The notes beneath the pieces were generated by a model that was not told the DNA's origin, did not search any database, and saw nothing but the letters and a program-made list of their open reading frames with translations. This document shows positions 61,001 to 64,000 of a stretch of 64,000 nucleotides of DNA, one piece after another. Each line of letters opens with the position of its first letter. The stretch's first letter is position 1. Origin of the DNA: Sphingobium sp. (lineage in GTDB: Bacteria; Pseudomonadota; Alphaproteobacteria; Sphingomonadales; Sphingomonadaceae); the NCBI RefSeq assembly GCF_003248505.1, contig NZ_QFOA01000006.1, positions 62,001 through 126,000 on the forward strand. Direction: 5' to 3'. A program made the position numbers and the translations under genes.

Positions 61001-61469
61001 TCGCTGGCTGGAGCAGCAGGGACAGGGCGATGCGACACAACGCGCTGCCCTGGTCGAACAGGCGATGCGCGTTGTCGAAGCGCCGGACTTCGCGGCGCTA
61101 TTCGCGCCCGGGGCGCTGGCCGAAGCTCCTATCGCCGCAGTGGTGGGCGAAGCGGTGATCGCAGGCACCGTCGACCGGCTCTGCGTGGCGGAAGACCGTA
61201 TCCAGTTCGTCGATTTCAAGACCGGGCGGGTCGCGCCGTTGACGCTGGACGAAGTGCCCGGTGCGCACATCCGCCAGATGGCGGCCTATGCCGCAGCGCT
61301 GGCCGCGATCTTTCCCGGGCGCGCCATCGAGGCGGGACTGCTCTACACCAGCGCCCCGCTCCTGATCACGCTTCCCATGTCCCTGCTCGAAGCGCACAAG
61401 CCGGGCTTTTTGGGCGAGCAGCAAAGTTTGCCCCTGGCGCCCGTTGAGCCGGACGTGCAGCCGTCCTAG
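58029..61469 (+). CDS. addA: AddA subunit of the AddAB helicase-nuclease
   Basis: The 1146-residue protein has UvrD-type helicase motifs: Walker A A-S-A-G-T-G-K-T near 33-40, D-E-A-Q-D, and G-D-F-K-Q-A-I-F-G-F-Q. A C-terminal PD-(D/E)xK nuclease is present, with V-D-F-K-T-G-R near 1060. It unwinds and trims broken DNA ends. The first ATG lies inside addB; a second in frame at 58041 is possible. Confidence 0.95.
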   Translation: MAATMGRKPTPLQKLLGAQARAAAPDAHVWLSASAGTGKTHVLTARVFRLLLQGVRPENILCLTFTKAGAAEMADRIHDRLAAWVQMDGPALAADLLALGEDHGPEMQEQARRLFAEVLESTGGGLRIQTIHGFCQQLLAAFPLEADLTPGFRPLDQREQSALARQSLADLAVRAEEGQDEALIAALQAISLRLGEGGAEHFLLRCAARGDAMDALPMAIAPWLAAELGLPDGDIDAWLAERCGDDMFDMRTLDRLTQANADWGKARGLERCDRIAAWRALDPMGRAAGLGDLHRAWAKTDGDIIDAKGWVPPVDGYAEWSARLHGACGELIATKLRAEYAAVLAQALHAGRAYARAYADAKRLAGAVDFDDLIARTAALLERDGIAEWIRYKLDQRIDHILVDEAQDTNAAQWRIVRTLAAEFFAGDGAKGDRVRTVFTVGDFKQAIFGFQGTSPQNFAAAKILFERDAGHAGHDFHNLSLDRSFRSTPAVLDVVDRTIATVQAERLGLDPGEVRHDSANRHPGEVQLWKPVLAHLNEDAEGEEDWAADQERVLAARIARQIRQWIDGGLMLESRGRPVRAGDIMILVRRRSELARLIVARLYEEKVAVAGIDRLRLNAPLAVRDLLAALRFAVQPEDELNLAALLVSPLIGWTQDDLMQRSMGRRTGLWRHLGRTLDDTRLQPLRDLLGMADLTTPYRYLEAILSGAMDGRRRLIQRLGTEAADPIEELLNAALTFESDEHPSLQRFIDWFDRGEVEIVRDAAGQGDMLRLLTVHGAKGLQAPIVILADACLDPDAGNRSDSLEWNGLPILAPRKAERDGPMGEVAEAAARVERQEHWRLLYVALTRAEEKLVVAGSLGPRAKGEVKPESWFAAVEGAMASLGAEWEADPLWGAVRRWRGHEALAPRRGEAEEAITAPSIVQPDWLRRPAPVEARPPRPLAPSAQVEDDVPYPPPTPAMRDAAERGRLLHALFERLPDLAPERRRGAADRWLEQQGQGDATQRAALVEQAMRVVEAPDFAALFAPGALAEAPIAAVVGEAVIAGTVDRLCVAEDRIQFVDFKTGRVAPLTLDEVPGAHIRQMAAYAAALAAIFPGRAIEAGLLYTSAPLLITLPMSLLEAHKPGFLGEQQSLPLAPVEPDVQPS

Positions 61470-61498
61470 ATAGAATCCAACAAAAGGAGTTTTCCATC

Positions 61499-61819
61499 AT
61501 GGCCACAAAGGCAGTTACCGACGCCAGCTTCAAGACCGACGTGATCGATGCGGACAAGCCCGTGCTTGTCGATTTCTGGGCGGAATGGTGCGGCCCCTGC
61601 AAGATGATCGGCCCGGCCTTGGAAGAGATTTCGGACGAGTTGGCGGACAAGGTGACGATCGCCAAGATCAATATCGACGAGAATCCCGAAGCGCCCGGTC
61701 AATATGGCGTGCGCGGCATTCCGACGATGATCCTGTTCAAGAATGGCGAGGCCGCCGCGACCAAGGTCGGCGCCGCACCTAAGAGCGCGCTCAAGGGCTG
61801 GATCGAAAGCGTCCTTTAA
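61499..61819 (+). CDS. trxA: thioredoxin
   Basis: The 106-residue protein has the active site W-C-G-P-C-K with Cys31 and Cys34 and the cis-Pro segment R-G-I-P-T-M. It is the general cytoplasmic disulfide reductant. AAAGGAG precedes the ATG. Confidence 0.97.
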   Translation: MATKAVTDASFKTDVIDADKPVLVDFWAEWCGPCKMIGPALEEISDELADKVTIAKINIDENPEAPGQYGVRGIPTMILFKNGEAAATKVGAAPKSALKGWIESVL

Positions 61820-61820
61820 C

Positions 61821-61900
61821 GCGACAGCGAAAGAGACAGCTGAAACGAAAAAACGGCCGCCCCGAAAAGGCGGCCGTTTTGCTGTCCACATCGCTGTCGC
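61821..61900. repeat. nested inverted repeats with the trxA terminator
   Basis: Three arms nest around one loop. GCGACAGCGA (61821-61830) pairs with TCGCTGTCGC (61891-61900). GACAGC (61835-61840) pairs with GCTGTC (61881-61886). AAACGGCCGCC (61851-61861) pairs with GGCGGCCGTTT (61869-61879). The inner hairpin followed by T is a strong terminator in both directions. Confidence 0.8.
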
Positions 61901-61905
61901 TTTAT
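61881..61905. repeat. 25-bp dispersed element, copy B
   Basis: It is the reverse complement of 18850-18874 at 23 of 25 positions. It lies between the trxA terminator and the stop of the inositol-monophosphatase-family gene, and its left part is one arm of the nested inverted repeat. Confidence 0.7.
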
Positions 61906-61907
61906 CG

Positions 61908-62702
61908 TCAGCGGATAAGGATATCGGCGGCCTGTTCCCACAGGCGCGGGGACGATGCGCCCAGAAGCCCGCGCTGCGTATCGCCCACGCGATAGGCGCT
62001 GCCGTCGAGCCGCTGGCAGCATCCGCCCGCTTCGTTGAGGAACAGCGCGCCTGCCGCATGATCCCAGGGCAGAGTGCGCGCGAAGACCGATACGTCGTTC
62101 TGTCCAAGGACCAGGCGCGGATATTGCTCGGCCGCGCAACGGGGGATGTCCACCAGCGTGAAGCGGTCCTGCGCGCGGCCCTGTATCTCCGCCCGCTCCT
62201 CGTCCGACATGAAATATACGGCGAGCGCGGCGATGGGGAGGGGGTTGCCGCTTTCGCGCGCTTCGACCCTGTTTCCGTCGATATGACTGCCGCCGCCCAG
62301 CATCGCGTGACACAGGCGTCCCGTCATCGGATCGAGAATCCAGCCCGCCAGTGTCGTTCCGCCATCGGCGAGCGCGACCATGATCCCGAAGGGCGGATGG
62401 CCGCCTGCGAAATTGCCGGTGCCGTCGATGGGATCGACGATCCAGTTGAGGCCGTCCCCGGCGCGGTCGAGGATCGCGGGATCGACAGCGCAGGCCTCTT
62501 CGCCGATGATCCCGGCTTCGGGCAGGATTGCCGCGAGCCCTTCGGCAAGGCGCAGTTCGCTTTCCTTGTCGGCGACGGTGACGAAATCGTCGGCGGCCTT
62601 TTCGCTCACTTCGTCGGCGGTGAGATTGCGATAACGGGGCATGACGATGTCGCGCCCGACTTCGCGCATCAGAGCGACGACCGGTTCGTGCAGTTCGAGC
62701 AT
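61908..62702 (-). CDS. inositol-monophosphatase-family phosphatase
   Basis: The 264-residue protein has the metal motifs G-E-E, D-P-I-D-G-T and W-D-H-A-A-G of the family. These enzymes act on inositol phosphate, histidinol phosphate or 3'-phosphoadenosine compounds, and the substrate cannot be set from sequence. The ATG at 62702 overlaps the argJ stop by one base, so the two are coupled. A histidinol-phosphatase (HisN-like) role is possible given the link to amino-acid synthesis. Confidence 0.88.
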   Translation of the reverse strand: MLELHEPVVALMREVGRDIVMPRYRNLTADEVSEKAADDFVTVADKESELRLAEGLAAILPEAGIIGEEACAVDPAILDRAGDGLNWIVDPIDGTGNFAGGHPPFGIMVALADGGTTLAGWILDPMTGRLCHAMLGGGSHIDGNRVEARESGNPLPIAALAVYFMSDEERAEIQGRAQDRFTLVDIPRCAAEQYPRLVLGQNDVSVFARTLPWDHAAGALFLNEAGGCCQRLDGSAYRVGDTQRGLLGASSPRLWEQAADILIR

Positions 62703-63928
62703 CAACTGCGATAATCCGCATTGATCGAGATATAGCCGTGCGTCAGGTCGCAGGTCCATATCGTCGCGCGCCCTTCGCCGAGGCCGAGGTCGACGCCGAT
62801 GACGATGTCCTTCCCCTTGAGATGCGCGGCGACGGGTGCTTCGTCATACCCCTCGACGGCAAGGCCCGCAGTCGCCACCTGGGTCGCGCCGAAGCGGATG
62901 GAGAGCTTGTCCCGATCCGCCGGTTCGCCCGCCTTGCCTATAGCGGCGACGACGCGGCCCCAGTTGGCGTCTTCTCCGGCAATGGCGGTCTTGACCAGCG
63001 GGGAATTGGCGATGGACAGGCCGATGCGGTGCGCGCTGTCGTCGCTGCTCGCGCCCTCGACGCTGATCTCCACGAACTTGGTCGCGCCTTCGCCGTCGCG
63101 GACGACGAGGTGGGCCAACTGGCGGCAAAGGTCGGTGAGTGCGGCAGCAAAGGCGTCCGCACCCGCATCGTCCATGGAGGCGATGCGCGCATTGCCCGCT
63201 TTGCCGGTGGCGAAGGCCAGGACGGTGTCGCTGGTCGACGTGTCGCTGTCGACCGTGATGCAGGAAAAGGTCCGCCGGTTGGATGCGGACAGCATCTGTT
63301 GCAGCAGGGCAGCGTCGATGGCTGCGTCGGTGAAGATATAGCCCAACATCGTCGCCATGTCCGGCGCGATCATACCTGACCCTTTGACGATGCCGACCAG
63401 TTCGACGCGCGTGTCGCCGATCAGGGCGGACACGTGCGCACCCTTAGCATAGGTGTCGGTCGTGCCTATGGTCGTCGCCGCTTCCTCCCACCCGCAGGGC
63501 GCAGCGACGAAAGCGGCGTCGAGACCCGCTTCGGCCTTGTCCACCGGCAGGGGCACGCCGATCACCCCGGTCGAGGAGATGAATATGTCCGAGGGGCGGC
63601 AGGTAAGATGGTTTGCGACGCGGGCGGCAATGGCTTCCACCGCCGCGCGGCCCCGATGCCCGGTGAAGGCGTTGGCGTTCCCCGCATTCACGACCAGCGC
63701 GCGCGCATGGCCGAGCGGTATGGCATCGCGACACCACTCGACTTCGGGCGAGGGGCATTTGCTTTGCGTCGTGACCCCCGCGACGGCGGTCCCTTCGTCC
63801 AGTTCGACGTAGGTCAGGTCGCACCGCTCCCACGCCTTGTATCCCGCGCGCGCCACGCGAAGCGTCACGCCGTCGATGGAAGGCAGGGCCGGGAAGGCGG
63901 CGGGGGCGAGGGGGGAACGGTCGGTCAT
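62702..63928 (-). CDS. argJ: bifunctional ornithine acetyltransferase / N-acetylglutamate synthase
   Basis: The 408-residue precursor has the self-cleavage site K-G-S-G-M-I-A-P-D-M-A-T-M-L with Thr193 as the new N-terminus and nucleophile of the beta chain. It recycles the acetyl group in arginine synthesis. The start M-T-D-R-S-P-L lies at 63928. Confidence 0.95.
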   Translation of the reverse strand: MTDRSPLAPAAFPALPSIDGVTLRVARAGYKAWERCDLTYVELDEGTAVAGVTTQSKCPSPEVEWCRDAIPLGHARALVVNAGNANAFTGHRGRAAVEAIAARVANHLTCRPSDIFISSTGVIGVPLPVDKAEAGLDAAFVAAPCGWEEAATTIGTTDTYAKGAHVSALIGDTRVELVGIVKGSGMIAPDMATMLGYIFTDAAIDAALLQQMLSASNRRTFSCITVDSDTSTSDTVLAFATGKAGNARIASMDDAGADAFAAALTDLCRQLAHLVVRDGEGATKFVEISVEGASSDDSAHRIGLSIANSPLVKTAIAGEDANWGRVVAAIGKAGEPADRDKLSIRFGATQVATAGLAVEGYDEAPVAAHLKGKDIVIGVDLGLGEGRATIWTCDLTHGYISINADYRS

Positions 63929-63959
63929 GGCGGCGGAATGATGGAAATGACGCAGCCCG

Positions 63960-64000
63960 TCAACGTGCTTGCGCGCGGGCGCGGATATAGAGCGTGCCGA
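63960..64000 (-). CDS. end of an upstream gene, minus strand
   Basis: The last 41 bases read on the minus strand as G-T-L-Y-I-R-A-R-A-Q-A-R followed by a TGA at 63960-63962. This looks like the natural C-terminus of a protein that continues outside the window. The family cannot be told from twelve residues. Confidence 0.35.
   Translation of the reverse strand, partial: GTLYIRARAQAR

Overview
The window is high-GC DNA from an alphaproteobacterium, almost certainly a sphingomonad (Sphingomonadales). The main evidence is a chromosomal set in which a DivL-type cell-cycle kinase carries Tyr in place of the usual phospho-acceptor His, followed by tsaE, amgK, murU, addB, addA and trxA. A ScfR-type short-chain acyl-CoA regulator facing a propionyl-CoA operon, PhaR, and frequent GTG/TTG starts with 1-4 base overlaps fit the same group.

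Region 1 (1-10650) is the right end of an integrated phage or phage-derived island. It opens inside a tail tip/host-specificity protein. A beta-helix tailspike, a small holin-like protein, a GH108 endolysin, two small ORFs and an SGNH-type esterase follow. Then come a P4-family tyrosine integrase, a BrnT/BrnA toxin-antitoxin pair, a cargo strip of small genes including a ribbon-helix-helix protein, and a plasmid-replication-like helix-turn-helix protein. The island abuts the 3' end of a tRNA-Thr(TGT) gene (10656-10727), the natural candidate for its attachment site. The left end lies outside the window.

Region 2 (10754-20300) is housekeeping and metabolic: a probable RNase-H-like protein coupled to rarA, a GT4 glycosyltransferase, a MOSC protein, RNase R, a 2-oxoglutarate dioxygenase, a divergent SDR/LysR pair and an orphan ORF of lower GC. 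Region 3 (20358-31400) is the propionyl-CoA to succinyl-CoA module: ScfR regulator, operator repeats, pccB, epimerase, mutase, bioB, an LprI-like periplasmic protein and pccA, then an MHS-type transporter and a DUF2256 peptide. The bioB gene plausibly supplies the cofactor of the carboxylase encoded around it.

Region 4 (31433-38400) holds a thiolase, a PHA-synthase-like hydrolase and PhaR (polyhydroxyalkanoate metabolism), an archaeal/eukaryotic-type prolyl-tRNA synthetase, hslVU with a heat-shock-like promoter, a Cys-rich small protein and tRNA-Val(CAC). Region 5 (38481-50500) holds secreted and cytoplasmic peptidases (DPP4-like S9, M2), asd, an alpha/beta hydrolase, a GGDEF protein whose start codon sits in a perfect hairpin, AMP nucleosidase, a peroxiredoxin, a YqgE protein and ahcY with a structured leader. 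Region 6 (50597-64000) is divL-tsaE-amgK-murU-addB-addA-trxA, then argJ and an inositol-monophosphatase-family gene on the opposite strand.

I found no CRISPR array, rRNA, complete insertion sequence or clear multi-gene defence system. The most unusual signals are the hairpin over the diguanylate cyclase start, the near-identical 25-bp element at 18850 and 61881, the bioB placement, the heat-shock promoter that almost touches the hslV start codon, and the uncharacterised cargo between the integrase and tRNA-Thr.
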